Assembly (NCBI RefSeq): GCF_003337485.1
Contig: NZ_QPJJ01000001.1
Location: 372,001 to 436,000 of the forward strand
Direction of reading: 5' to 3'
Length of the DNA stretch: 64,000 nt
Source: Saliterribacillus persicus
GTDB lineage: Bacteria > Bacillota > Bacilli > Bacillales > Amphibacillaceae
The notes beneath the pieces were generated by a model. It had not been told where the DNA came from and made no database searches. It saw only the letters and a list, made by a program, of their open reading frames with translations. Shown piece after piece: positions 37,050 through 45,077 of the stretch (position 1 is its first letter; every line of letters begins with the position of its first letter). Both the position numbers and the translations under genes were made by a program.

Positions 37050-37922
37050 ATGCAAGATTTTTTTCAACAAGCTTTAGCAAATATCGAGGATCATAGCGAA
37101 ATTAAAAAAATGGAGCGTGTATCTGGCGGAGATATTAATGATGCTTACTTTGTCCAAACCAACGAACAAGCTTACTTCATTAAAGTAAATCAGGATGTAC
37201 CCCGTGATTTTTTTGAAATAGAAGCAAATGGTCTTCAGGCAATAAAGGATACCAAAACGATAAAGGTACCAGAGGTGTACTTTTATAACCAGCCTGAACA
37301 AGACGAAAAAGCACTATTGATACTAGAATGGATTGAAAAGGGTTCTCCTAACGCTAGTAGTTCCAAATTATTAGGGGAACAGCTTGCTAAGATGCATCAC
37401 CCGCAAAAAGATAAAAAGTTTGGCGCACCCCATGACACCTTTGTCGGTGAGATCACGCAGGAAAATGGATGGTACGAGGATTGGCTGGGCTATTACAAAG
37501 AAAAACGGCTAACACCTCAATTAAATCTAGGAATTGAAAATGGTCGAATTCAGGCAGGCAGAAGGAAGAAGCTTGAAAAGTTAATTAATCAATTAGATAA
37601 ATATATAGAAGCACATCCTCCTGTTTCCTTACTTCACGGGGATTTATGGGGAGGAAACTGGATGGCTGATAAAAATGGCACACCTTATTTAATAGACCCT
37701 TCTCTTCTTTATGGTGATCATGCTTTTGAACTTGCATTTACAGAGCTATTCGGAGGATTTGGCAACGATTTCTACACTCGTTATCAAGACATTTTTCCGC
37801 TACCTCCCCATTATGAAGAAGTGAAGGAAATCTATCAGTTATTCTATTTACTAGTACACTTAAATATTTTTGGTGAGGGTTATGGGGCGAGTGTTGATAG
37901 AATTTTGGATTATTATGTATAA
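37050..37922 (+). CDS. Fructosamine-3-kinase family protein
   Basis: The 290-residue protein has the aminoglycoside-phosphotransferase-like kinase fold of the fructosamine kinase family: RVSGGDINDAYFVQT and YFIKVN in the small lobe, HGDLWGGNWM (catalytic aspartate) near 203 and YLIDPSLLYGDHAFELAFTE (metal-binding aspartate) near 220. Members phosphorylate ketoamines such as fructosamine or ribulosamine so that sugars come off glycated proteins. The family's usual length is about 290. Starts upstream (TTG 37026, ATG 37029) are possible; I prefer ATG 37050 after AAAGGA. It stands alone. Confidence 0.88.
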   Translation: MQDFFQQALANIEDHSEIKKMERVSGGDINDAYFVQTNEQAYFIKVNQDVPRDFFEIEANGLQAIKDTKTIKVPEVYFYNQPEQDEKALLILEWIEKGSPNASSSKLLGEQLAKMHHPQKDKKFGAPHDTFVGEITQENGWYEDWLGYYKEKRLTPQLNLGIENGRIQAGRRKKLEKLINQLDKYIEAHPPVSLLHGDLWGGNWMADKNGTPYLIDPSLLYGDHAFELAFTELFGGFGNDFYTRYQDIFPLPPHYEEVKEIYQLFYLLVHLNIFGEGYGASVDRILDYYV

Positions 37923-37935
37923 ATGAACAGTGCAA

Positions 37936-37969
37936 AAAATTTCAGAGAGAATATTCTCTCTGAAATTTT
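37936..37969 (+). terminator. Bidirectional terminator after the fructosamine kinase gene
   Basis: AATTTCAGAGAGAAT followed by its exact complement ATTCTCTCTGAAATT gives a perfect inverted repeat with T-runs on both strands. It serves the two convergent genes at 37050-37922 and 37995-38894. Confidence 0.9.
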
Positions 37970-37994
37970 ATATGTTAAATAATGTTGGAAAACA

Positions 37995-38894
37995 TTACTT
38001 TAACAGTTCTATTATTTCTTCAGCTAATAGATGTGTTCTTAAGTCCGCTTCATCCGATTCATTTAGCACTTCTTTTTTCTCTACTCTATTAAAAAATGTA
38101 TCAACTATACCTCTAAAACCTCTTTTATTTAGTGTTGGTTCCCAATCATTTTCTGCATGGATCATGTTGCTTTTATTTTGTTGTGAAATAACTTTATTTA
38201 CATTTTCAGCGATTCTAGTCTCTTTTGGACTATGTACTTCTACTGTTTCCTTTGAAGTACCAGATTCTCGGTTCATGATTCCAATTGCAGTTCCTTCTTT
38301 TGCTTCTAATTGAAGAACAATATGATGCAAAATACCATTTTTTCGCTTTCCACGGACGTTGACATTCTCTATGTCATAAGGGAATAGGTAGAGCAAGGTA
38401 TCGATCACATGGATAAAGTCATCAAAAATAAAAGTTCTTATTTTTTCAGCTTGATTACCTCGGTTCTTTTGAATCAGTACCATATTTGGATCATCTATTT
38501 CTTTTAATTTTTGATAAGAAGGGGCATATCTTCGATTAAAGCCTACCATTAATATAAGGCCTTTATCTTTCGCTTTGTTGATTAATCGCTTTGTGGACGA
38601 AGCTTCATATGTAATCGGTTTGTCCACATATACGTGAATGTCATGATCGAGCAATGTATCAATAATGCCTTCATGGGAATCCGTTGAAGAATGAACAAAC
38701 GCCGCTTCCATACCGCATTGTAGCCAGTCATCTATTTGAGTATAAGTGTTTTGTAATTGATAAGTAGATTTTATTTCTTTTAACGTTTCTTTATTTCTCG
38801 TACATACATGCAGTTCAATATCTTTCGTTTGTGTGAGCACTGGTAGATAAGCCTTTTTTGCAATATCACCAATTCCAATTACGCCTATTTTCAT
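37995..38894 (-). CDS. Gfo/Idh/MocA family oxidoreductase in the amino-sugar operon
   Basis: The 299-residue protein starts MKIGVIGIGDIAKKAYLPVL, an NAD(P)-binding Rossmann motif, and has VYVDKPITYEASST, where DKP replaces the usual EKP with its catalytic lysine, and the substrate-domain motif MVGFNRRYAPSY. Family members oxidise sugars or their derivatives. It is 33 bp after murQ in the nagA-nagB-nagR-murQ operon, so its substrate is probably an amino sugar or a product of peptidoglycan breakdown; that is inference. It ends at a shared terminator. Confidence 0.88.
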   Translation of the reverse strand: MKIGVIGIGDIAKKAYLPVLTQTKDIELHVCTRNKETLKEIKSTYQLQNTYTQIDDWLQCGMEAAFVHSSTDSHEGIIDTLLDHDIHVYVDKPITYEASSTKRLINKAKDKGLILMVGFNRRYAPSYQKLKEIDDPNMVLIQKNRGNQAEKIRTFIFDDFIHVIDTLLYLFPYDIENVNVRGKRKNGILHHIVLQLEAKEGTAIGIMNRESGTSKETVEVHSPKETRIAENVNKVISQQNKSNMIHAENDWEPTLNKRGFRGIVDTFFNRVEKKEVLNESDEADLRTHLLAEEIIELLK

Positions 38895-38927
38895 ATACTA
38901 GCCTCCTCTTATCAATATTTTAAAAAA

Positions 38928-39827
38928 TCAACGTTTTTGATAGCTTTTAATCGCCTCTTTTAGATGACCATTAGCTTCATCTAAATACTGATTCGCTAAC
39001 TCGTTGTCACTATTTGTTTCGGCTATAAAAATAGCTTTTTTTAGATCATTGCTTGTTAAGTCCATTAATTCAATCGCTTTATTTTCAGATATATTGGTTA
39101 GATCCATTAAAATATGTATGGCTCTTTTCACTAATTTCTTGTTAATAAGCTGCATATCTACCATTTCATTTTTATAAACTTTTCCAAGTCGAATCATTGT
39201 TGCCGTTGAAATCATGTTCATGACCATTTTTTGCGCTGTTCCGGCCTTAAGTCTAGTCGATCCTCGGATTATTTCTGAACCAACAACTAATTCTATACCA
39301 ACGTCACTTATCTCAGAAGACACGGTACCTTTATTACAACTAATTGAAATGGTTCCAGCTTGCATCTTTTTCGCATAGTTTAGAGCTGCTACAGAATATG
39401 GCGTTGAACCACTGGCACTAATAGCAATTAACACATCATTGTGATCAAAATCATGTTCTTTAAGTTCATCGACAGACTTATTTTCACTATCTTCATGCTG
39501 CTCAAGTGGTTCCCACATTGCAGCTTTGCCACCAGCCATTAAGGGGACCCAACGTTTTGGATCAATCGAAAAGGTTGGTTCTAGCTCGACAGCATCTAGT
39601 ACTCCAATTCGTCCACTTGTGCCAGCTCCAACTAGAAATACCCTTCCGTGAAGCTTCCATTTTTCTAATATTAAATCAACAGCCAATGCAATATTTTCTA
39701 CATTGGCTTCAATCGCTTGATGAACTTCCCGATCTTCTTTCTCCATTAATTGAATGATATCGATCGTATTCATTTCATCAATATTTACAGAATGATGATT
39801 GACAGCTTCCGTACTAAGTTCTGTCAC
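38928..39827 (-). CDS. murQ: N-acetylmuramic acid 6-phosphate etherase
   Basis: MurQ removes the lactyl ether of MurNAc 6-phosphate to give GlcNAc 6-phosphate, feeding cell-wall sugar into NagA. The SIS-fold protein of 299 residues has VGAGTSGRIGVLDAVELEPT (with the conserved glutamate), ISASGSTPYSVAAL and the signature GSTRLKAGTAQKMVMNMIST. It starts at GTG 39827 after GGAGGG. It lies 21 bp after nagR in the operon, whereas in B. subtilis murQ is linked to murR and murP. Confidence 0.95.
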   Translation of the reverse strand: MTELSTEAVNHHSVNIDEMNTIDIIQLMEKEDREVHQAIEANVENIALAVDLILEKWKLHGRVFLVGAGTSGRIGVLDAVELEPTFSIDPKRWVPLMAGGKAAMWEPLEQHEDSENKSVDELKEHDFDHNDVLIAISASGSTPYSVAALNYAKKMQAGTISISCNKGTVSSEISDVGIELVVGSEIIRGSTRLKAGTAQKMVMNMISTATMIRLGKVYKNEMVDMQLINKKLVKRAIHILMDLTNISENKAIELMDLTSNDLKKAIFIAETNSDNELANQYLDEANGHLKEAIKSYQKR

Positions 39828-39848
39828 CTACATTCCCTCCCTTTTAAC

Positions 39849-40571
39849 TCAACGTTCTAAATCAAGCATAAATTTATATCGATCTGCACGATAGCTAGAT
39901 TTTACAAGTTCAAAAACGGTACCGTTATCTAATTTTGTCACTCTTCTCATAAACAGCACAGGAGATTGCTCTGGTATTTCTAAATATTTTATTTCCTCTT
40001 CGTTTGCGTGAGTAGCTTCAAATATTTGACTGGCTCTCCCAATTTTTAAACCTAAATTCTCCTCAATATATTTATAAAGGGAAGATTCCACAATATCATC
40101 TGTCAGACCTTTGATTAGGTTAGCCGACACATATGTCCTTTCTAATGCCATCGGAATCCCCTGCGCTAACCTAATCCGCTTTATTTCATATACTGGTGCA
40201 TGTTCCTTAATATTTAGTTGTTGCGCAATACTAGGCTTTGCTGGAATTATTTCAAAATTCAACAGCTTATTACTCGGTGTCATTCCACGTGCAATCATGT
40301 CTTCTGTAAAACTAGTCAAACCATTTAAATTTTGTTCTAATTTTTGTTCAGCTATAAACGTTCCTTTACCTTTAATACGAATTAAATACCGTTCATTTAC
40401 CAAATTACTTATCGCTTGTCTAACAGTCATTCGACTTATATTCAATTGTTCTGCATACTCTCTTTCAGAGGGTAATGCGTCACCGGGATTATATTCACCA
40501 TTTTCAATTTTTTGTCTAATTTGTTCTTCTAATTGGTGATAGATAGGAATCGGAGAATGTTTATCAATCAC
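39849..40571 (-). CDS. nagR: GntR/HutC family repressor of amino-sugar genes
   Basis: NagR (YvoA in B. subtilis) represses GlcNAc-use genes and is released by glucosamine 6-phosphate or GlcNAc 6-phosphate. The N-terminal winged helix spans about residues 8-72 (ALPSEREYAEQLNISRMTVR with QAISNLV), and a UTRA effector domain follows (about 90-235), ending SSYRADRYKFMLDLER as in YvoA. It is encoded in the nagA-nagB operon, as in B. subtilis. Two dre-type operators for it lie at 42643-42658 and 42788-42803. Confidence 0.92.
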   Translation of the reverse strand: MIDKHSPIPIYHQLEEQIRQKIENGEYNPGDALPSEREYAEQLNISRMTVRQAISNLVNERYLIRIKGKGTFIAEQKLEQNLNGLTSFTEDMIARGMTPSNKLLNFEIIPAKPSIAQQLNIKEHAPVYEIKRIRLAQGIPMALERTYVSANLIKGLTDDIVESSLYKYIEENLGLKIGRASQIFEATHANEEEIKYLEIPEQSPVLFMRRVTKLDNGTVFELVKSSYRADRYKFMLDLER

Positions 40572-40678
40572 TATTTCTACTCCCTTCTATAATAAAACAT
40601 GCAACATAAATTGGAATATTTTGATCAAAAATCATTACATGAATATAACGCTATTTAATGTGATTTTTCCTTTTTTTC

Positions 40679-41401
40679 TCATTTCATTATAGCATCTTCA
40701 GTTGCAATGATGGTAACATTCTCATGTGTCTTTAGAATAGAAGCCGGGAAGTCCTCGTCTTTGTCGGAATGAAGTAATTGGCTTAGCGCATGTCTTTTTT
40801 CTTCTCCAGAAACTAAAACGAGTATTTCTTTACTTTTTACAATCGTCCCTAGCCCCATCGTAATCGCCTTAGTTGGCACTTCACTTAAATCGTTAAAGAA
40901 TCGCGCATTGGCAGTTCTAGTGGATTCCTCTAACGTAACTACATGCGTTTTCTGTTCAAATGGTGTGCCTGGTTCGTTAAATCCGATGTGACCATTTTCC
41001 CCCAACCCTAATAGCTGTAAATCGATACCACCATACTCTTTTATTTTTTCATCATACAGACGGCATTCTTCTTCTAAATTTTCTGCTAATCCGTTTGGAA
41101 TGAAGGTTTCATTTGGATCTATATCAATATGGTGAAACAAATGCTTATTCATATAAAAATGATAGCTATTTGGATCAGTGATAGGTAATCCGATATATTC
41201 ATCTAAATTAAAGGTTGTTACTTGTTTATATGAGGTATGGTTTTTACGAAAATCTTCTACTAAACGCTCGTAAGTTTGAACTGGTGTACCCCCAGTTGCT
41301 AATCCTAAGGTTATCTTATTATCTGCCTGAATTCGATTGATAATTATCTCAGCTGCTTTTTTACTCATTTCCTCATAATTGTTTACTTGTATAACTTTCA
41401 T
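40679..41401 (-). CDS. nagB: Glucosamine-6-phosphate deaminase
   Basis: NagB converts glucosamine 6-phosphate to fructose 6-phosphate and ammonia. The 240-residue protein shows LGLATGGTPVQTYE near residue 33, the catalytic LDEYIGL near 65, LQLLGLGENGHIGFNEPGTP near 128 and TMGLGTI near 190. It is five bases from the nagA stop, so the two are coupled. The C-terminus is short, as in other bacillar NagB enzymes. Confidence 0.96.
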   Translation of the reverse strand: MKVIQVNNYEEMSKKAAEIIINRIQADNKITLGLATGGTPVQTYERLVEDFRKNHTSYKQVTTFNLDEYIGLPITDPNSYHFYMNKHLFHHIDIDPNETFIPNGLAENLEEECRLYDEKIKEYGGIDLQLLGLGENGHIGFNEPGTPFEQKTHVVTLEESTRTANARFFNDLSEVPTKAITMGLGTIVKSKEILVLVSGEEKRHALSQLLHSDKDEDFPASILKTHENVTIIATEDAIMK

Positions 41402-41406
41402 TGTTT

Positions 41407-42588
41407 CTAATCTCCTTTATATGCAATTTCCCCTCGACAAAATGTAAACAGAATGTCATTTTTTTGATTTAACAAAATGATATCTGCATCTTTACCTACT
41501 GAAATACTTCCTTTTCTGTGATAAAGACCTAACTCTCTAGCAGCATTTCTAGAAGACATGCATATAGCTTCTTCCAACGAACAACCGGTATAGGAAAGGA
41601 TATTTTTAAAAGCTTCTCCAAGCTTTAACGTACTTCCAGCTAGTGTGCCATCTTCTAATGTGGCCTTTCCTTTTTTAACGATTACAGGTTGTCCTCCGAG
41701 ATCATATTTGTTATCTTCTAAACATTTTGCTCGCATTGAATCTGTAATAAGAAGCAGGTTATCTTTTCCTTTTAGCGAAAAAGCAGTCTGAACAGCCTCT
41801 GGTGTGGAATGAATTCCGTCAGCAATAATTTCAACCATTAAATCGTTATTTAACCATGCCGCCCCTACGACTCCAGGTTCTCGGTGATGGAATTCTCTCA
41901 TTTGATTATATAAATGTGTGATATGGGATAAGCCGTAATCAACCGCTACAGAAATTTCCTCTGCTGTAGCGTCTGTATGACCAGCTGAAGCAATCACACC
42001 CTGCTCGTTGAGATACTGGATGAATTCCATCCCTCCTTCAACTTCAGGTGCTAAAGTGACTAATTTAATTTGGTTCTGCGCTAATTTGTTCCATTTTTTA
42101 AATAAATCGATATCAGGTTTTTTAATATATTCTAGTGGTTGCGCGCCTTTTCTTTTTCCATTAACAAAAGGGCCCTCTAGATGAACACCCAATATTTCTG
42201 CCTGCGCTTTTTCTTGTTTTTCCATATATGATGCTATATTAGTCAGTGCTGCTTCTATATTTTCATTACTTTGTGTCATGGTTGTGGCTAAAAAGCTTGT
42301 TGTTCCCTCTTTTGGTAAAACTCGACTCATCGTCTCAAGTGCAGCACGCGTTCCATCCATTACATCTGCCCCATTGGCACCATGGATATGCACATCAATC
42401 ATCCCTGGAATGACTTTTACTTGTTGATTATTAAAATCTAGAACTTCACTACTAAAATGCGTATTATTCAGTCTATCCATGGTATCCAGTTCAGTAATTT
42501 TGCCTTCCTCTATTTTTACAAATCCATTTTCGATGACATTGTTTTCAACATAGATTTGAATATTTTTGAGTAATACATTGCCCGCCAT
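41407..42588 (-). CDS. nagA: N-acetylglucosamine-6-phosphate deacetylase
   Basis: NagA removes the acetyl group from GlcNAc 6-phosphate. The amidohydrolase barrel has the metal-site VIPGMIDVHIHGANGADVMD near 52, EGPFVNGKRKGAQP near 125 (metal glutamate), GHTDAT near 190, THLYNQM near 210 and LLITDSMRA near 270. The start at 42588 (MAGNVLLKN) is preceded by AGGA at nine bases and agrees with the family; upstream ATGs in the frame lack this. It is the first gene of the operon and has a promoter whose -35 box is covered by a NagR operator. Confidence 0.95.
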   Translation of the reverse strand: MAGNVLLKNIQIYVENNVIENGFVKIEEGKITELDTMDRLNNTHFSSEVLDFNNQQVKVIPGMIDVHIHGANGADVMDGTRAALETMSRVLPKEGTTSFLATTMTQSNENIEAALTNIASYMEKQEKAQAEILGVHLEGPFVNGKRKGAQPLEYIKKPDIDLFKKWNKLAQNQIKLVTLAPEVEGGMEFIQYLNEQGVIASAGHTDATAEEISVAVDYGLSHITHLYNQMREFHHREPGVVGAAWLNNDLMVEIIADGIHSTPEAVQTAFSLKGKDNLLLITDSMRAKCLEDNKYDLGGQPVIVKKGKATLEDGTLAGSTLKLGEAFKNILSYTGCSLEEAICMSSRNAARELGLYHRKGSISVGKDADIILLNQKNDILFTFCRGEIAYKGD

Positions 42589-42622
42589 TTCATCACATCC
42601 TACCATTTTTACTATTAAGTTT

Positions 42623-42658
42623 ATCATATCAAAATTAGATATAGTTGTCTATACCAAT
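42623..42658 (-). promoter_or_regulatory. nagA promoter with NagR (dre) operator
   Basis: The minus strand reads ATTGGTATAGACAACT at 42658-42643, which matches the dre operator known for B. subtilis NagR as I recall it. The TAGACA inside it (42651-42646) is the -35 box, followed after 17 bp by TATGAT (42628-42623). A bound repressor would cover the -35 region. Confidence 0.85.
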
Positions 42659-42787
42659 TTAAAGGCTGTGGTATTATAAATTGTTTGGTTAAAATAACTT
42701 ACACTCACGGGTATTACTGTATTAACATTGATAAAAACGTCTTTTAGTTTCATTTTTCTGTTCAAAATAATTTAGCACTACACCAAA

Positions 42788-42823
42788 AGAGGTATAGACA
42801 ACTGAACCTTTACATGTTATTAT
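42788..42823 (+). promoter_or_regulatory. nagE promoter with NagR (dre) operator
   Basis: The plus strand reads AGAGGTATAGACAACT at 42788-42803, with 14 of 16 bases identical to the nagA operator. Again TAGACA (42795-42800) acts as -35 box and TATTAT (42818-42823) follows after 17 bp. The promoter faces nagE, leaving a leader of roughly 300 bases with no gene I accept. Confidence 0.75.
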
Positions 42824-43029
42824 TCTTTTAGATTCAGTGATAAAAGTGGCATGCCCTGTTAAAACAAAATAGGGTGAAGGACTAGCACGCTTTTCTACAA
42901 CATAATGAGTTTTCAAGGAGGGATAGATGACTATTCATACATGCTTCTATGTTATATGAAATATTCAACCGTTATCTCGTAGTTTTTTGGGGAGATTATT
43001 ATGTATCGTTTGTTATTTTTAAACGATTA

Positions 43030-43043
43030 TGCAATCGATTACA
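43030..43043 (+). promoter_or_regulatory. Candidate CcpA site (cre) in the nagE leader
   Basis: TGCAATCGATTACA matches the cre consensus TGWAANCGNTNWCA with one mismatch at position 3. It lies about 90 bp before the nagE start and 200 bp after its promoter, where CcpA could act as a roadblock when glucose is present. Confidence 0.6.
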
Positions 43044-43131
43044 AATCACAGGGTTTTGAGAAGGAATTAAAAAACTATAGCTATTATTTTTCTTAGTTTA
43101 GATGGAAATGTTATTTTGAGGAGGAACAAAC

Positions 43132-44577
43132 ATGATGAAATATATCCAAAATATTGGACGGTCTCTAATGCTTCCAGTTGCAGTGTTACCTGCTGCTGCG
43201 ATCCTGATGGGGATTGGGTACTGGATAGATCCCACAGGTTGGGGTGAAGGAAATGTAATTGCCGCATTTTTAATTAAGGCTGGGGGATCGATCATTGACA
43301 ACATGGCGATACTCTTTGCGGTTGGTGTAGCGTTAGGTATGTCAAAGGATAAAGATGGCTCAGCAGCACTTAGTGGGCTAGTCGCATATTTAGTTGTAAC
43401 GACGCTTCTTTCCACTAATACTGTTGCACTCTTACAAGGCGTTGATCCCGAAACTGTCAATGCTGCATTTGGTAAAATTGGCAACCAGTTTATCGGTATT
43501 CTTTCAGGTATTATTGCTTCTATTATGTATAACCGCTTTAGCCAAGTGAAGTTGCCAGCTGCACTTGCCTTCTTTAGTGGTAAACGTTTAGTGCCAATTA
43601 TGACTGCAGCTTCTATGTTGTTCGTTTCCGCGTTGTTATTCTTTGCTTGGCCTGTCATTTATACTGGATTAGTTTCTTTTGGTAAGTCGATCAGTGATAT
43701 GGGAGCTTTTGGCGCAGGAATTTATGGTTTCTTTAACCGTTTATTGATTCCTACTGGTTTACACCATGCCTTAAACTCGGTATTTTGGTTTGATGTTGCA
43801 GGAATAAATGACATTGCTAATTTCTGGTCTGGAGAAGGCACCAAAGGAGTTACCGGAATGTATCAAGCTGGTTTCTTCCCAGTGATGATGTTTGGCTTAC
43901 CGGCTGCCGCACTTGCGATGTACCACACTGCAAAGACATCTAGAAGAAAAACAGCTGCATCTTTATTATTAGCAGCAGCATTTGCATCCTTTTTCACAGG
44001 TGTTACCGAACCACTTGAGTTTTCGTTTATGTTTTTAGCACCAGCACTTTATGTTGTGCACGCAGCTTTAACAGGTTTATCGTTAGCTATTGCAGCCACA
44101 TTCCAATGGACTGCCGGATTTGGTTTTAGTGCAGGTTTTGTAGACTTTGTTTTAAGTGCAAGATTACCACTAGCCAACCTACCATTTATGCTACTCGTTC
44201 AAGGCTTGGTATTCGGTGTCATTTACTATGTACTGTTCCGTTTCTTAATTGTAAAATTTGATTTAAAAACTCCAGGTCGAGAAGATGATGCAGAAGTTAC
44301 TACATCCTCAGATCAACCTACCTCAAAAGGGGACGACATATCCGTAATGGCTTCCGAAATTTATGCAGGCCTTGGTGGAGATGATAATGTTGTCAGTGTT
44401 GATAACTGTGTAACGAGATTACGATTAGAAGTAAACGATATGAGTAGTGTCGATCAACAACGCATTAAAAACACTGGTGTTCCTGGCATTAATATCGTAG
44501 GGAAAAACAGTATTCAAGTAATAGTTGGGACACAAGTCCAATTCGTTGCAGATGAAATAAATCGCATACGAAAATAA
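43132..44577 (+). CDS. nagE: PTS N-acetylglucosamine transporter, IIBC components
   Basis: This membrane protein imports and phosphorylates GlcNAc. The IIC domain (about 1-370) opens MMKYIQNIGRSLMLPVAVLP and contains GLHHALNSVFWFD and TGVTEPLEFSFMF, which mark the GlcNAc/glucose family. A linker rich in polar residues leads to the IIB domain with the phosphorylated cysteine C426 in VDNCVTRLRL. There is no IIA domain, so phosphate must come from a separate IIA, as for B. subtilis NagP. GAGGAGG precedes the start. Divergent from nagA and sharing its regulation. Confidence 0.93.
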   Translation: MMKYIQNIGRSLMLPVAVLPAAAILMGIGYWIDPTGWGEGNVIAAFLIKAGGSIIDNMAILFAVGVALGMSKDKDGSAALSGLVAYLVVTTLLSTNTVALLQGVDPETVNAAFGKIGNQFIGILSGIIASIMYNRFSQVKLPAALAFFSGKRLVPIMTAASMLFVSALLFFAWPVIYTGLVSFGKSISDMGAFGAGIYGFFNRLLIPTGLHHALNSVFWFDVAGINDIANFWSGEGTKGVTGMYQAGFFPVMMFGLPAAALAMYHTAKTSRRKTAASLLLAAAFASFFTGVTEPLEFSFMFLAPALYVVHAALTGLSLAIAATFQWTAGFGFSAGFVDFVLSARLPLANLPFMLLVQGLVFGVIYYVLFRFLIVKFDLKTPGREDDAEVTTSSDQPTSKGDDISVMASEIYAGLGGDDNVVSVDNCVTRLRLEVNDMSSVDQQRIKNTGVPGINIVGKNSIQVIVGTQVQFVADEINRIRK

Positions 44578-44599
44578 TTACCGTTCATGAGAAATAACT

Positions 44600-44653
44600 T
44601 TCCTCTTTCTAGAATAGTTGGTCATACTAACTTATTCTTGAAAGAGGATTTTC
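44600..44653 (+). terminator. Terminator of nagE
   Basis: TCCTCTTTC and GAAAGAGGA pair, with inner AGAATA/TTATTCT arms, followed by TTTTCTTTT. Confidence 0.8.
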
Positions 44654-44750
44654 TTTTGCTTTAGCTATACTTAAAGAGAATTTTTTTCGTGCAAATAGTG
44701 TAGCTTTTGATGCAAACTTGTTGGAGTTACTTCGCTTTTTGTACTTTTGT

Positions 44751-44930
44751 GATTTGCTTGCAACTTTCTTGATTTGCTTGCAACTTTCTCGATTTGCTTG
44801 CAACTTTCTCGATTTGCTTGCAACTTTCTCGATTTGTTCTCGACTTTCACGATTTGTTCTCGACTTTCACGATTTATTCTCGACTTTCACGATTTGTTCT
44901 CGACTTTCTCGATTTCTTCTCGACTTCCTC
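44751..44930 (+). repeat. Array D: nine 20-bp tandem repeats
   Basis: GATTT begins at 44751, 44771, 44791, 44811, 44831, 44851, 44871, 44891 and 44911, an exact 20-bp period. The first four units are close to GATTTGCTTGCAACTTTCTC; the next five are close to GATTTGTTCTCGACTTTCAC. Decayed units may extend left to about 44710. It lies between the convergent genes nagE and the acyltransferase. The open frames across it are products of the repetition, since a 20-bp unit shifts frame at every copy. Confidence 0.92.
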
Positions 44931-45017
44931 CTCAACTGCGCAATTCCGCGCGTCTACTTCAAAAAAATTATTATTATAATATAGCAGCGCAATAAAAGGA
45001 CCGGAATATACTAAAAA

Positions 45018-45056
45018 ACGCATGAAATCAGGATAATAAACTCTGATTTCATGCGT
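45018..45056 (-). terminator. Terminator of the acyltransferase gene
   Basis: ACGCATGAAATCAG and CTGATTTCATGCGT are perfect 14-base arms, and the minus strand continues TTTTTTAG. Confidence 0.93.
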
Positions 45057-45077
45057 GCTGTTTTAAATAAAATGAAA

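Noticed and set aside
20921-40990. Other CAGGCACC or GTGCCTGG words (for example in pbpG and nagB) as further REP-like copies
   Set aside because: They match only one half of the palindrome and lie in conserved coding sequence.
42722-42916. 64-codon minus-strand frame in the nagA-nagE gap
   Set aside because: It overlaps the NagR operator and promoter of nagE and lacks a convincing ribosome site.
43098-43658. 186-codon minus-strand frame inside nagE
   Set aside because: Shadow of the nagE coding sequence, which has clear PTS motifs and a strong ribosome site.
44718-44995. Open frames across array D, rich in Phe, Ser and Leu
   Set aside because: They arise because the 20-bp unit lacks stops; three frames give similar repetitive peptides and none has a ribosome site.
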